DNA of 64,000 nucleotides from Synchiropus splendidus. Its lineage: Eukaryota > Chordata > Actinopteri > Syngnathiformes > Callionymidae. Below are positions 19,421 through 32,514 of this stretch, in pieces. The stretch covers positions 7,531,001 through 7,595,000 of the forward strand of contig NC_071349.1 in assembly GCF_027744825.2 (NCBI RefSeq). The letters are read 5' to 3'. The notes under the pieces were generated by a model. That model saw only the letters and a program-made list of their open reading frames with translations. It ran no database searches and had not been told where the DNA came from. How positions within the stretch are numbered: the first letter of the stretch is position 1; each line of letters starts with the position of its first letter. The position numbers and the translations under genes were made by a program.

Positions 19421-21776
19421 CAGAATCACTCCGAGTTCCTGAACATGAAGGTCATCATCTGTGACTCCATCATCCCAGAGATGAAGGTCCTCTTTGCTTC
19501 CAGGTGAACTCTTGGCCCGCCTCCTCCTGGAAACAGCGCCGGATTGGCTGTGAGTAGAGGGGGGATGAACCAATGACTGCTCACCTGCACCACACAGTCA
19601 TTTTCCTCCAGGGACTAAAACAAAAGAGCCTCAGTGTCTCTGCTTCTTTTGAGCTTTATTTACATGCACCATCACAACAACCAAAAACCAGGATCTTCTC
19701 CAGAAATGCAAGGCTTGGCAGTGGATGTTACTGAAGGTGTGTGAGATGCCTGGAAGCTTGTGGGCTCCATGTTCCTCCCCAACCTTTCTGAACCGCTCCT
19801 TCAGTCCTCCCAGAACACCTACAGACAACACGTGGAGTTACATCTTAAATAAATAAATAACAGCTAAGCTTGGCCCGCTATCCGTCCTCCACGCGGAGCA
19901 GGACTGTTTTGGCAATTTCTGTGTCTAGAGAGTGGCTCAGAAGCTGCCCCGGCGCTGATAACACGGGCGGTGCTGATGCTGCAGCCGCTCCCTCTTATCT
20001 GCTTATTTATAGCACCCACAACTTTTACTATCAACCCAAGTCACTGGTGACACCCGGAGCCAGATCACACTGGTTCTGTGGTCCTCAGTGCAAGAGCTAG
20101 GGGGAGGGGGGCTGGGTCAAGGATCTGCAGCAGAATCATGTCAAACATCTCAAATAGAAACGGAATTCACAGTCAAGTCACTAAAACAACAACTCAGAAC
20201 ACTGCTCACAAAAGCACGTCAGATCACACTGAAGACTGTACAGAGGGAGGTTTGGTGGAGGGACCTGGTGACGACAGCTCCGCTCACCTGAGAGAACCAG
20301 ACGCGCCTTTTCTGACTTTTATCAGCAAGAGATCAGCCAAAACAAGCCTCTGTTCCCATGTTGCTCTAAATTCTTCATTTGTTGTTTTGACTGAGTCAAG
20401 CTTGAGATGATGACATGTTTCAAACCCAAATTATTTTTCCAGAAACAAAGAAACTTCATAATTTAAATGTGCAATTTTTCTCTCAGAAATGTCTTTTTTT
20501 CAAAAGATATAAATTCCTCACGAATGCTAGGAACTCCGGCATTCAGTCAAAACAATCATTAACAATGTTAATAATAATTTTGAATAAGAATAAATCATTT
20601 AAACTGAAGTCACCTTATTTAAACATCCATGGGAATTCTGTCCTTTAATTTTAGTACAAAATTGAAGTGACTTGAGAGTCTAAATGGTCAGTGGGATCCA
20701 TGATGTCATGAGGTGACAGGAGCACAGGAAGTCACCAGCGTCCACACCAAAAGCTGGGAAGGTTCTCCCCACCCCTCCTCCTCTATTCTCAGGCTACGGT
20801 TCTGACACAATACGATAAAAAGAGTTGGTCAAGTATCTTCCACTCAGAGTGTAACATTCTCCGCAGCTTTGATCAGTGTAAACACGCCGTCGTCCCTTTG
20901 AGGCCAGCGGCCGGTTTGGCAAACAACGTGGAGTGAGGAGAGAAGGACGGTGATATGAGCGAGTCCCTGAGACTGACAAGAGCTTCTCACGTGGTGCAGG
21001 TGGCGTCAGCGACGTTCACAGAGCAGCTGGATCGGAAACACTGAGCAATACTGAAGCGAATAAGCGCCAGTGCCGGTGTGAAGGGGTCATCGGTCGCAGA
21101 CGTCTGAGACACGGCACACGGAGCACCAAAGGTGGAGCGAAAACACATGGAATCAGTTAGACTTGTTATCAACAACAGCGTACTTTCCCTTAAAGTTGAT
21201 CGATCACATGTCCATGAATGGAATAATTAGGAAACGAGGGTCTATCCAGAGACTCGTCTTCCTGCAGAAGTGGCTCTTAGAAGTCTAATTTTGGCAACTT
21301 AGGTTAGTTGGAGAGGCTGCGAGACAGACTCGTGAGTTTGGATCTTCAGAGAGGAAAACAGGTGGGCAGCGACTCTCCTGAATCTATCTCTTGAGTCTGT
21401 GAAAGCTGAATTTTAGGGTGCAGATTTGGCTCGACGCCATGTGACGTGTGTGCAGAGACGACCTCGGAACCCTCAGCTCTGAAGATGCTCAGGGGAAATG
21501 GAAGTTTCAAACCATCGGCGGCGAGGTAACGTAGAAGTGGCGATGTGAACGTAGCTTTGGACATTTGAAGTTTCCTTACGCCACAGGAGACACTCTGGAA
21601 TACTGAACCGAACAGTGAGAGTGACATGGAAAACCACAGCTGCATATTTCACCAATGGTTGGAGTTTAAAAACTGTGCGTAAAGCTGCAGTTGGATAAAT
21701 GTGACGGGCACCATTTCGTTTGGAAATGTCCATTGGATCGTCTTTACGTCAACAGATGTCGTCGCAGTTCCGCCCC

Positions 21777-24700
21777 TCAGCTGGGGACCCAGCTCTGAGC
21801 CGACGTCTGTTTGGAGCTGGAGAAGCTTCCCGAGTTCCTGTTGGCGTTCTGGGCCGACAGGAGACGGCTGTCGAAGCTGAGGTCCAGACAGTCGGCGTCC
21901 ATCAGTTCGTTGCGGATGATGGAGTCCATGTCGCACTCCAGGCTACCGTTGAAGACGTCCAGGTCCAGGTCTGCAGGGAAGCGGTCCGGTCCGGCCAGAC
22001 CAGAGACGTTCTTGCCGGGCGACTTCAGGAGCGGGCGCTTGGCGTCCGCCTCGGCGCTCAAACCTCCGTTTTCAGAGGTGGACAAGCCAGCTGGCCAGCC
22101 GGTGACCGGAGCGCCTCGGACGCGAGAGTGGGTGACCAGGACGTGGTCTTTGCGGAGCAGCAGAGCGTTCCGGCGGGAGTTCTGCAGGGCGATGGCAGTG
22201 CTGGCCTGCGACATGAGCGGGTCGGACTGGGTGAGCAGCACGTTGCTGGGGCTGTGGGAGTCCAGACTGAGGAGGTCCTGCAGCGCCTGGTGGTCGCTGA
22301 AGATGCAGGGGAAGTTGGTCTGCTTGTTCTCTTGGATGGTCTGCATGGGCGACTGGCGCAGGCTCGTGATGGACGGGGGGCTGAAGAGGGGGTTGGGCGC
22401 ATAGCTGCCAGACGGGCTACTTCCAGAGCCACTGAAGGTAAACACTGAGCCGCCCTGAGCGCTAGCGCCACCGTCCTCCTCTCCTGGAGGAGGCTGCTGG
22501 GACGCCGTCAGGCTTATGTTGTCCAAGAGGTCATCGAAATTGTCGGACAGACCGTCATTGAGGTTCATGCAGGTCAGGTCGGCCAGCCCGGTGGGACCGG
22601 TGGACGGGGACATGCTGCTGGGACTGGAGTAGAGCATGGGTGACAGAGGCGAGTCGTCGTCCGGCACCTCATCCAGCTCCAGGTTGGCCAGGATGGGCGA
22701 CAGTCGCCCGCTGATGGTGCTGGCATTGGAATTGGTGCGGGAGCGGAAGTCGGTCCAGGCGTCCAGCTCGTCGCTGCTGCGGGAGGTGGGGCTTCCTGTC
22801 CACTTGGACAGGCTGGAGGAGCTCTCCGAGCTGCCCTCCTGACTGGCCTGCAGGGACGCCTTCTTCTTGTTGGCCCGGCCCCGGGCCCCCTTGATGTACT
22901 TGCTGTTGTCCATGGAGACAGCACGTCGGCGCGGGGCTTTGCCTCCTTTCCCACCCTCGGGGTTGACCATCCACCAGGAGCTCTTGCCCGTTCCCTCGTT
23001 CTGGACCTTGACAAAGCGACTGTGCAGGGACAGATTGTGTCGGATGGAGTTCTGCGGGACAGACAGACAGAGAAAGAAAGAGTTGTTACAGGTGGTAAGT
23101 GGACTCCAGGTGACCTGGAACTCTCTTTAGTGAGAGGAGATGCTCTTAAATCCCCACCATAGGATGAATCTGATCAAACACCAAAGGGCCCCAGGAGACA
23201 CCAGAGGATTGAGCAGTCAGCAGAGAAGGATGTGACTCTGCGGTCTGAACATACATGTGACCTCTTGTCACAGCAGTTGGGAGGTGTTTGAGCGCACCTG
23301 GCGTCAGTGGGATGGAGAAGAAAGAGCCAGGCTGCTGAATGTGATGTAGGATTGAAGGCAGGCAAGCATGTGACCTGAGGCTTGAGGATGACAGAGACTG
23401 AGGGCTGTTTTGGGTCGTGAAGCTGCCAGGTATTTGTTTTCTAACAAACCATAACAAGGAGAAAACACTTCTTCTGAGAGCTTCCACTCAGTTTCGTTGT
23501 GGGTTATACATCAAGAATATATCAGACGTGAATATTCATTGCAGAAATTTGTGGTTATAAACATCAGAAACGTAGGAAATGTGCGGAGCAGACAATAGAG
23601 GGAGCAAGTTTGTGGAACTAACAGCACCTGGAGACCTTGGTGACTGGTGGTCCTTCATGAGACGCCACAGATGATGTGTACTTAATAAAAGGCCAGAGAT
23701 GATCCAGGAATGAATCACAGAGCCCCTCCCCCACCGGCAGCGCTGCAGCAGCCTTGTTCTCGGCGAGGACTGGAGGAACGCCAGAGACACGTCCAGAGAG
23801 GAACACTGAGCTCCACTCACTGTACCACGTTGACCTACATCATTGGCGGTCAGCTGATCGATCGCAGTGCCCACGACGACCCTGGAGTCCCAGTCACCGG
23901 ATGGTTGTCTCTTCTTCTGATGAGAACAAACCTGCTGGTGTCGCTCACAAAGCTGCTTGTTTAATCTGGCATCAGCACATTATCCGGAGCACGTCAGGAT
24001 TTACCGCTGTGTCCAGGACATGGCCGCCACTTGGCTGCAAGCTTAAACCCCAATGTCACATAAAGCATCTTAAAAGAACTGCTGATGTAAGCGCTTCTCT
24101 CTTTAACCCATTCCTCTTCAGTGCAGTGAGCTAGCGCAGCTGAGGCGTCGCCTAGCCACTTGCTACGTTAGCTTAATACCACTCACACTCAGAAGTGCTG
24201 GAACTGTGGCCCTCATGTATGGAATGACCTTTACGCTGTGCAACATTATGAACACAAGGATTTGAGTTTCTGTTCAGGAAAGTGAGTGAGTTACCGCGCT
24301 TGCTAGCAACACTAGCACGTATGTTTCAGAGGAGGACTCGTGTAAAAAACAATCTGAACCTGAGGTTTCTTCTTGTTATTGTTTGTTTGAAGTTCCCTTT
24401 CGATTAATGTACATATTTCATGTTTGCCTTTACTTTTTTGTTTGTCACTGATTGTGCTCATAGCTTTTTTACCTTACTGTTACCTTGTGAAAATATAGTT
24501 ATTTAATAAAAATTTACACGACAAAAAAAGATAAAAACGGCTTTGTTGTTGAAAGATAAAACAAGTTTAAGCTGCACTTCATTGCAGAGAAGTTAGGGTT
24601 AGGGTTAGGGTTTCATAATTTGCCTGGACAAACCATTGTCCCTCTTTGATGTAGCATATTAACATTCGTGCAGGTGCTAGCTCAGCTGCGGTACTGAATT

Positions 24701-26440
24701 TATGGGCTCACGTCTTGTGTTCACACTGCAGACAAAGCACTGCAACAACGCAGCAGTGATATTTGTTTGGATCAAAACTTGTCAAAGCCTCACACATGTT
24801 GCATGAGTACCCAACATACTAGTAACAGTGAGCTTTAAATCTGAGGGAACAAGAATAATGGGGAGAAAATATAATTATTTGGTAGAAAAGTGAAGATAAT
24901 GAATGCGAATGGAAATTAAGTAACAAGAACTAAAGAAACAGTAATGTCATTTTAAAAGGCTAAAAGACATCTGAATATTTCAGTCCCTACAGGAAATGGC
25001 GATCGTGTTATTGCAACTATTAACGCAATTTCAAACACCCATGGTTTAAATGTATAATAGACGGAACTAACAAGTGGAATTCACTAGGGCAGCATGCCGT
25101 CACCCCAACACTATCAGGGGCGCACGTAAACAAACATGGCTGACCGCCAGATCCATCTCTCTCTAGGCTATTTCTCTTAGTGTGGAACACATCAGCTACT
25201 CTTTTAATTGGCTGTATTTATGACTGTATGAATGATGCAGTATCTCAGACTCCGCTCATCCAAACGTCCGCCAGTCTCCGCCCTTGTGAGGAGCTCTGTA
25301 ACAAAACAAGGAGCGCTCACTACACGCTGTCAGCCCAGAAACTACTCAGGCAACATCGTCATAAAAAACGACTTTTTTAAAAAATCTTTTTAATCTTCTA
25401 ATTTCTTAATCTATGTATTTATTTGTTTCGCGTGTGTTCTTTGCTTTTTTTCAAATAAAGCAGCTCATTTGCAAAGGTCCTTATTTGCTTTCCAGAACCA
25501 GAAATGATAGCTACTTTCACTGCATTTTGCTTTTTTAAATGTGCCATAAAATCTGTCTTTTTTTTTTGCAGCAACTATCAAAAAAAAAAGTCTGAGAAAC
25601 CCTGGAGGGTCTGCAATTTCAATAATACTGGACGTTAGAGCCAAATCTAGTGATGGAACTCTGCATCGCACGGTGAAGGTTGAACAGAGGCGATGTTTGT
25701 TCAGTGTCCCGCAGTGACTGGACCGACACCACGTGACCGTGACCTGCTCGGACCGAGCAGCTTCACTGAATAAATCATCAGATGACGGTGGAGTTGGAGA
25801 TCCAGCTTCCACTGTTGTGTTTCCGAGTGAGCTCCCCGCGTGTGTCTCATCGAGAGGCGTGCAGTACGTGTGCGCTGCCGCTGCGTGTCAGCGGGAAACG
25901 AGGGTAACGGTTGTCGGACCTCACCTTCCAGCCGGCGGAACTGTTGCTGTCCCCTTTGTCCTTGAAGTAGGGCACGGAGCGCACCATCCAGTCGTAGATC
26001 TGGGACAGGGTCAGCCTCTTCTCCGGGCTGCTCTCGATGGCCTGGCTGATCAGGTCGGCGTAAGAGTAGTTCCCCCAGGCGTTCCGGCGGGCGGAGCTCT
26101 TCCTCAGGTGCTGCGGGGCCGGGAAGGTGGGGGGGTTCGCGGAGGAGGGCGAGCCGCCGGCGGCCTCGTCCGAGCGGGGAGCGCGCGCCACCGCCGCGGG
26201 CTGCAGAGGTTTCCCGCCACCGCTGGCCCCCGGCGCCGCGGCGCAGCCCGCGCCTCCTCCTCCCTCCTCCTCATCATCGTCTTCCTCCGGGATGACGTCA
26301 GGGTCGTTCGTCCCGGACTTGCCCGCGTCGGACTCCGGACGGGGCAGCGGCCAAGTACAAGAGCGAGGCCGCTTTTGAGGCTCGAAGTCCGGGTCGATCT
26401 GGACCTTGGAAGGCGGGTCGCAGTCTTTGCTGGGCTCCAT
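21777..26440 (-). CDS. foxo3: Forkhead box O3 transcription factor
   Basis: An insulin/AKT-regulated forkhead activator of stress, cell-cycle and apoptosis genes. Two coding exons on the minus strand, 26440-25925 and 23051-21777, phase 0 junction after GWK inside the forkhead, giving 596 residues. The CTWPLPRPE block near residue 30 marks FOXO3. The forkhead spans about 120-215 ([12 protein letters not shown], then [22 protein letters not shown]). All three AKT sites are visible: RPRSCT (T29), RRRAVS (S218) and RSRTNS. Further conserved parts are [13 protein letters not shown], the DLLDNI segment, [12 protein letters not shown] and the C-terminal transactivation block [20 protein letters not shown], ending QSWVPS. 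FOXO1 and FOXO4 fit less well. An acidic run ([12 protein letters not shown]) and an Ala/Gly-rich segment precede the forkhead. The teleost a or b paralog was not decided. The intron is about 2.9 kb. Confidence 0.95.
23052..25924 (-). other. foxo3: foxo3 intron
   Basis: Non-coding. It contains a telomere-like tract near 24593 and AT-rich stretches; no other exon or RNA gene was recognised. Confidence 0.7.
24593..24610 (+). repeat. Interstitial telomere-like (TTAGGG)3
   Basis: Three exact TTAGGG units followed by TT, inside the foxo3 intron. Confidence 0.85.
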
Positions 26441-27634
26441 GTTCGGGTCTCTGCAGAATCGACGCTCCAGTCACTCGGCTCGCATTCCATCAATGCCAGG
26501 TCCAGATGCACGTGCCTCCGAGTCCGGGTTCCTTCACAGGCTGCTGCTGGGAAAGAGGTCCGTCAACAACATCAGCCTCCTCTCAGCTGCCATCTTGACT
26601 CTCCTTGCCTGACTCCTTTATGGTGCGTGTGAGGAGCATCCAGGCGGAGGTCAGCCTGCAGAGGCTCAGGTCCTCCCTCTGCAGACCGTCAGGCTCCGGC
26701 TCTGGGGCTGCTGCTCTCCAGCATCTCGTCCCGTCCGCAGGAGAATCCTCGGCTGCTTCCTCCGAGCTGCAGCTGCTGCTTCTGTTTGGCGCAAACCAGA
26801 GTAGAAAACAGTCTGCAGCTCCAGCAGAGCCACAGTTAAAGAGACAGTGTGGGGATGTTGGCGGTGACGTCATCCTTCCACTGTCTGCTGCACTCAGTCC
26901 ATTCAGACTCCACATTTTAACGCCAAAATCATCCACTCAAATTCAAATAGTGATGACATCTTTATTTCAATTTTTCTAATCATTAGTCCTTCAGAGTCAC
27001 TCGTCCATGAGAGACAACAAAAGGCTTCAACCAAAAGAGAGCCCCAGCTGTGTAACTGAGGTGGTAACACCAAACTATATACTTTTCTGGACACAAGCTA
27101 GGAGTTATCGGATGTTTTTGGAAGCCATCACCGCATGGGCAGCAGCAGCAGACGTGAAGAGGCCCAGCCACAGAAAGCAAATCATTCAGAACACTGGGGT
27201 GTTCCCAGGTCAGTCCCAGGGCCTCCACCCAGGTAGACACCTCCAGACAACCTCAGCAGTGAGAAAAGAGGCTTCAAACAAACGCCAGCAACTCTAGTTC
27301 CTTTAGAGCCCTCCAGCCAGTGGAGAGCGCCACCTGCTGGCTCAGTCGGAGAGACGCACCAAAATGAAAATCAGAACAGAAAGTTCAAGAGTCATTATAA
27401 AACCTTTAATAAAATCTCTCTTCCCAAGCTTTCTTTTAAAATGTCAAAAGTAAAGACATGACTGTTCTTCTGTGTTAACTGATCCATAAAGTGCAGCATC
27501 ACAAAAGTTTCAAAAGGCTTTATGATCCAAATAAATAGTGCCTGTGCAATGTTTGTGTCACAGGAGGAGAGTGTCGGGCTCTGGTGGTCCACAGAAGGAG
27601 GACGAGTTCTCCAAGGATCCGTCTGGAGCAGCTC
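26441..27634. other. foxo3 5' flank and afg1l 3' flank
   Basis: The side next to 26441 is foxo3 5' UTR and promoter (GC-rich up to about 26800). The side next to 27634 is the afg1l 3' UTR. No additional gene was seen. Confidence 0.5.
27327..27340 (-). promoter_or_regulatory. CTCF-like motif
   Basis: Reverse complement reads CCAGCAGGTGGCGC, a full match to CCASYAGRKGGCRS, in the gap between foxo3 and afg1l. Confidence 0.45.
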
Positions 27635-30582
27635 CTAGGACTTGAGGCTTCGATCCCCTTCTAGCCAGTATTCCTCCGTCTGCATCTCTGTGAGCCGAGA
27701 AACTGTCCTCTGGAAGGCAAACTTCTCCTCCTCCCCGCTGAAGATGGACAGACTGCTGGCTTCGTCCTGTGTTCAGAGTTCAGTTTATAACATTATAGTT
27801 TATGTAAACTTAAGATGTCTTTTCTGTCACTGTGAGGAAACTATTTCATTGAAACAAACCTACTTTCATTTTTAAAGTGCACCATTTTGCTAACACATAT
27901 TTTGTTTAAAATTATCTTGAACTTATTCCTTCCGTGTGAGATAATGTTTGTTTTCCCGGTCGTAATATTTAATATTTTATGTTGTATTTTATTCTTTAGT
28001 ATGCATCACCGTACCCTCAATAAAGACATGTGTCACTTGCATCTGTTTATTTTGAATTCTGTACTTAAATTATTATCTTTTCCTGTATTATATCATTGCA
28101 CTCCATCTGTCCTTTTGTCTTCCCAACATCAAAATATGAATCTGTCAGTTGTCAATTTAGACAAAGCAGAAGACGGGAGCACCCATGTTGGACTTGTGTG
28201 TTTGACCTCTCACCCTCTTCAGCCCAAGGTCGTCCATGAGAATGTGGCCCTCGTCATGACTGTGGTCCCCGTCGTGGACGAAGATGTCCTCCAGCGGCTG
28301 GTCTGCCAGGATCACCACCCTCACCTGCAGCAGCGGAACATTCCCCAGGTTAGAGCGTGGAGTTGAGGGAGGGTGTCTCAGACGCTTGCCTTGTGGTCGT
28401 AGAGCGCATCCACCAGAGTGATGAGCCTTCTGGCCTGAGTCTTCTTATTGACCGTCAGCAGAGGAATGTGTCGGATGAAGATGGTGTCAAACAGCTGAGA
28501 CATCTCCAGGTAGTCACTGGCCCCTAAAGGCTGGAAAAGATTCAGGGATCGATGACATCATAGATCCAGCATCACAGCGCATGAGGGGAAGTTCAGGATG
28601 ACACAGCTGGACTCACTCTGTCACAGAGCTCCTCAAAGGTGCAGTCAGCGATGGTCCCACACGCCTTGTTCAAGCGGACTTTCCTGTTGTGGACGTTCAG
28701 GACTCTGGGCCGCGTTACTGCAAGTGAAGAACCATGAGCAGACGAGAAAGAAACTGCAGCGCTCGAGTCAGAACTCACTGTCGTTTTGCTTGAAGGCCAG
28801 CTCGTCGAACATCTTGTCCAGCGTCGCCTCCACATCCGGCTCACTGGACCTGCAGCACCAGCAAGTTGAACTACCAAAAAGTCAAGCACAGGAGCAGCTG
28901 AGTCTTCACTCACAGGAAATACAGCTTCCCAGCAGAAGGTCGGTTTCTTTTGCGGTAGTCAATTCCGGAATCCAATCGTAGTGTGTGGCAATATTTCTGT
29001 TGGAAAAATCTCAGTGTGTTAGTGGAACTCATTCTCCTGTCGGGTGTCTGGAGGAGCAACTTCACCTGTAAGACGGCGATAAACGGCACAAAGTTCACCC
29101 TCTGGAGTCCGTTCTTATACAAGTCTGCACAGAGAGCACATGCATGTGTGTTCTGAAGGACTAATAAAATTTTTAAAAACTTCCTTTTTGACTTAACGGT
29201 GGGCAGAAGCTGCTCTTGTGTGGGTGACCCTGGCAGGGTTCCACTCCAATGAACCTCTGAGCACCTGTCACTCACCTACAGGGGGTCGATTCGACGTGGC
29301 AACAACAACAACTCCATTTAAGAACAAGTTCTCGAAAAGCTGCTTCAGAATCATGGCATCTGCGATGTCAGTGACCTACACGGAGAAACAAACGTGAATA
29401 ACAGAGATGCAGTCGAGATGAGAGGCGGAGCTACCTGGAACTCATCGAAACAAAGAAGGCAGGCCTCCTCGCTTATCTCCTCTGCCACCGGAGCAATGGG
29501 GTCGTAAGACTTGGCCATCTTCCCGGCTTTCCTCTTCGGCATGCTCTGCTTCAGTCGATGGATTCCTAGAATGACACCTTTCCTTAGTCACCAGATGGAG
29601 AAGGTGAGATGGAGGTGGCCTTTGGGCAAAGTCATGGAGGACATATGTTTAGACATGTAGAGAAGAAAGACTTTCTTGGACTGTTGCAGATGAAGAGGAC
29701 AACAGTGGGGCTGAAGATAAACAAGTGTCCATACGTTTATGAACGTCCAGCATGAAACCGTGAAAGTGGACCCTCTTCTTCTTCTCCGTCTCGACATATG
29801 AATAAAACATGTCCATCACCATGGTCTTCCCGGTGCCTGGAAGAAACAGAGCCGTAAGATGTGTTGCCAGAAAACAGAGTTTAGCATTGGTGATTCATAT
29901 CTCCTACCAACATCGCCGTAGATATAGTAGCCTTTTGGAGGTTTGGGTTTCGTGAACAGCTACAGCACAGAGGAGAGACACCAGAGAGTTGATGCACGGA
30001 ACACACAGTCCATTGCTTTGAAGTCACGCTACCTTTGAGAAGAGCGACGTTGGAGTGTTGCTGTATCCTCGCAGTGTTTTGTGCAGCTTGTCCAGAGTCT
30101 CCAGCACCGCTTTCTGGTGTGCATCCTCCCGAAGTGTGCCGTCCTTAATCAGCCCACAATAATGATCCAGCGGTCCGCAGAACCGGGCTTCACCGACCAC
30201 ACTGTCCTCCGGTACCGGCTGGGCTTTCAACGAGAAACCTGAATTAAAAAAAAGGGCTGTGAACTCCAAGTGTACCAGCAGAAAGACCCACCCAAACCGG
30301 TAAGAACGCGTTTGCGATCGTTTAAAAGGTCGATTAAGAAGCGAATACTCAGCTACTGTCTCGAAATGCAGCGAAGCAGCCCGGCGGTTTTTCCTCCTTT
30401 CACGACCTCTGTTGGCTATTTCTGCAGAACATAGTCACGCGGAACACCTCACCTTGTCTGCGAAGGTTTGTCAAAGACCTCAGGAGGTTCCGAGGAGAAT
30501 GTTGTTCCCACAGAAAACACCGAGAAGCTAAACAGGCTGAGGGTGACATTTTTACAAACACTGGCAAGCACGCCGCCATCAT
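27635..30582 (-). CDS. afg1l: AFG1-like mitochondrial AAA ATPase (LACE1)
   Basis: A mitochondrial AAA protein of the Afg1 family that helps quality control and turnover of respiratory-chain subunits. Thirteen coding exons on the minus strand: 30582-30453, 30238-30033, 29959-29908, 29836-29735, 29565-29435, 29375-29276, 29124-29066, 28996-28914, 28849-28779, 28717-28617, 28530-28390, 28324-28214, 27766-27635. Phases sum to 472 residues (human 481). The Walker A motif is GDVGTGKT (about residues 127-134), Walker B LLCFDEF (about 198-204), the sensor region [11 protein letters not shown], then [17 protein letters not shown] and [20 protein letters not shown]; the C-terminus has [16 protein letters not shown]. 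The N-terminus is basic and Ser/Leu-rich, as expected for a mitochondrial presequence. Two adjacent ATG codons start the frame. The intron after exon 11 has a GC donor (AAG/GCAAGC). Confidence 0.95.
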
Positions 30583-31353
30583 GGATTCAAATTCCGTCGC
30601 TACAACTTTATTCAAACGTCAACATGGACAGTACGAGTACGGTGGCCACCAACAGGGGGCGACATTTACGTAATTTTAGCCGATGTCAACATTCCCGTTG
30701 GTGTTAAGTCTTGTAACGAGAAACCTGCTGACGTCGGTGTAATCCGACAGAAAACACACGTGCATTCAGAAAGGTGAAACCAATGAGTCAACAACGTGCA
30801 GTTCATTTCTCGTATTTTAATATATAAAAATATGGCAATTTCCTCACACATTTACTGTCCTACAGAATTCAGGCTTACTCAATTTTCAAACGATGTGATG
30901 ACTAAATACAATCCATGCAAGAGAATATCTTTACAGACTCATATTTTTGGCATTTTGTCAAACATCAGAGACAAACGTATTTTTCATATATCAAACTTAC
31001 AATCCAAAGAAATTGACCTATTAATTACAAAACACCATTTTGGTTCAGATTGTTGACTTTGATTTGTAGCTCTTTTGTCTTGTTTCGTGGTTAAATAACA
31101 GCAAATGCGTAAATCACAATGTCACGTTGGAACTTTGATTTAGAATATCCAAATTGATAAACACATCAATCTCAGGGTTCTGTTCCTACAGTGGGGCAGA
31201 AATTGAACATTTTTACACTGAAGGCATTATTTTGGACATAAAAAACACATTAGAAAGAACATAACTAAAACCTGCACTAATGAAAACTACTGTCTTCCTG
31301 GACTCAGCCCTGCACAGAAATTGCTAATTCAGGAACTAATTTGTTCAGGTGTT
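30583..31353. other. afg1l promoter side, AT-rich
   Basis: Upstream of afg1l on the minus strand; GC content drops past 30800. No gene recognised. Confidence 0.4.
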
Positions 31354-31355
31354 TA

Positions 31356-31911
31356 CAGTGGTACCTTGTTTTTTGAATGTCCCGGTATTCGAACAAATCG
31401 AAGTTTGAACAAAAATGTCGAGATTTTTTTGCTTCAGATTTCGAACGAAAATCCAGAACTCGAACACCCCCGAAAAAAGCTGGAAAAACATAACGTGCGT
31501 GGACCGATCACCTGACCCACACAGCGCTTTGTTATTGTGTGTAACGCAGCCTCTGTATGCAGATGTGTCCTGTTACCTACATTTACTGACTGTACAGTTA
31601 CTTCGTTTATGACTTTGTCACAACCAAACTGCACAGAAGCGCACATTCAGAGCTGGACACGCACCCGGCACCTCTTCACTTCTGGAGAGACGTCACTCAC
31701 TCGGCAACCCCTCCCACATGCAGCGGCCACACACATAGACGAACAGCGCACCTGCAGCAGACACTCTACATTCACTCCTACAAAAGCCTATTTTAAGGCT
31801 TGGAGCGCATTATTTCTTTTTCCATTCATTGTAATGGGAAAAATCCATTCAGATTTCGCTTCTCGGACGGCCGTCTGGAACGGAATGTGGTCGAGAACCG
31901 AGGTACCACTG
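31356..31911. mobile_element. Mariner-type MITE with CAGTGGTACC termini
   Basis: A 556-bp segment bounded by inverted termini: left CAGTGGTACCTTG, right (reverse complement) CAGTGGTACCTCGG. It is flanked by TA on both sides, the Tc1/mariner target duplication. Near the right end is the word cattgtaatgggaaaaat, and the left arm has TTCGAAC-like words, both common in this type of element in vertebrates. No transposase frame is present, so it is non-autonomous. Confidence 0.8.
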
Positions 31912-32511
31912 TATTTCCAAAAGTAAAACCCTGAGAATCAGAACAGTAATTCTGATGGTGTAATATAAAGAACATTAGGAATACAACATTTTAAAATGGG
32001 TCTTTCAAGCCAGCTGCTGAGTGGTGAGCTGGGACATCAGAAGACCCGGAGTAGAGTAGCTTCTCATCGTCGAATGAGGTGGTTCACGTACTTGGGTGGG
32101 CAGACCCAAGTTCTGGTGTGTCTATTACCAGCTGTTGTTGTCACACCAAGTGATTGAGAAAATATTTATAGTGGCACCAACTGAGTTGTTTTTTATTATT
32201 GAAATGCGTTGCTTTTTTGTTCTGTTTTTTATCTGCATTCACAAAAGGCCTGACTTCAGTCAGGTGGGATGATAACAAAGTGAGAACTGATGAGGTGGGA
32301 TGGAAGAGAAGGATTTCTGCAGAATTACTCTGCTCTCCTAACAAGCCGGAGCAATTCTGGCCTAATTATAACCAAGCATCACTGAAGCTGGAGTTACAGA
32401 CAAAACATGGGAGGGTGCTGCCAGGCTTACAGGCTTGTTGCCATGACGACAGAGGAGCCCTTCTTCAGTGCTGTCTCTCTTAAGCACACACACTGTCACT
32501 GTCTATCCCTG

Positions 32512-32514
<3 letters not shown>

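Larger units (their letters stand above)
18962..21776. other. zbtb24-foxo3 intergenic region and foxo3 3' UTR
   Basis: Two genes converge here. The part next to 21776 should be the 3' UTR of foxo3 (minus strand). Around 19346-19503 lie an X-box, a CTCF-like site and a mini-ORF with a splice donor, described separately. Other open frames in this stretch are short and resemble nothing known. Confidence 0.45.

Noticed and set aside
20078..20410. 110-codon plus-strand open frame
   Set aside because: No domain, no splice context, low-complexity composition; likely chance within the foxo3 3' flank.
21720..22448. Long plus-strand open frame opposite foxo3
   Set aside because: It is the shadow of the GC-rich foxo3 exon 2; no similarity or codon logic of its own.
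25733..26632. 299-codon plus-strand open frame
   Set aside because: Antisense to foxo3 exon 1; composition is explained by GC-rich forkhead coding sequence.
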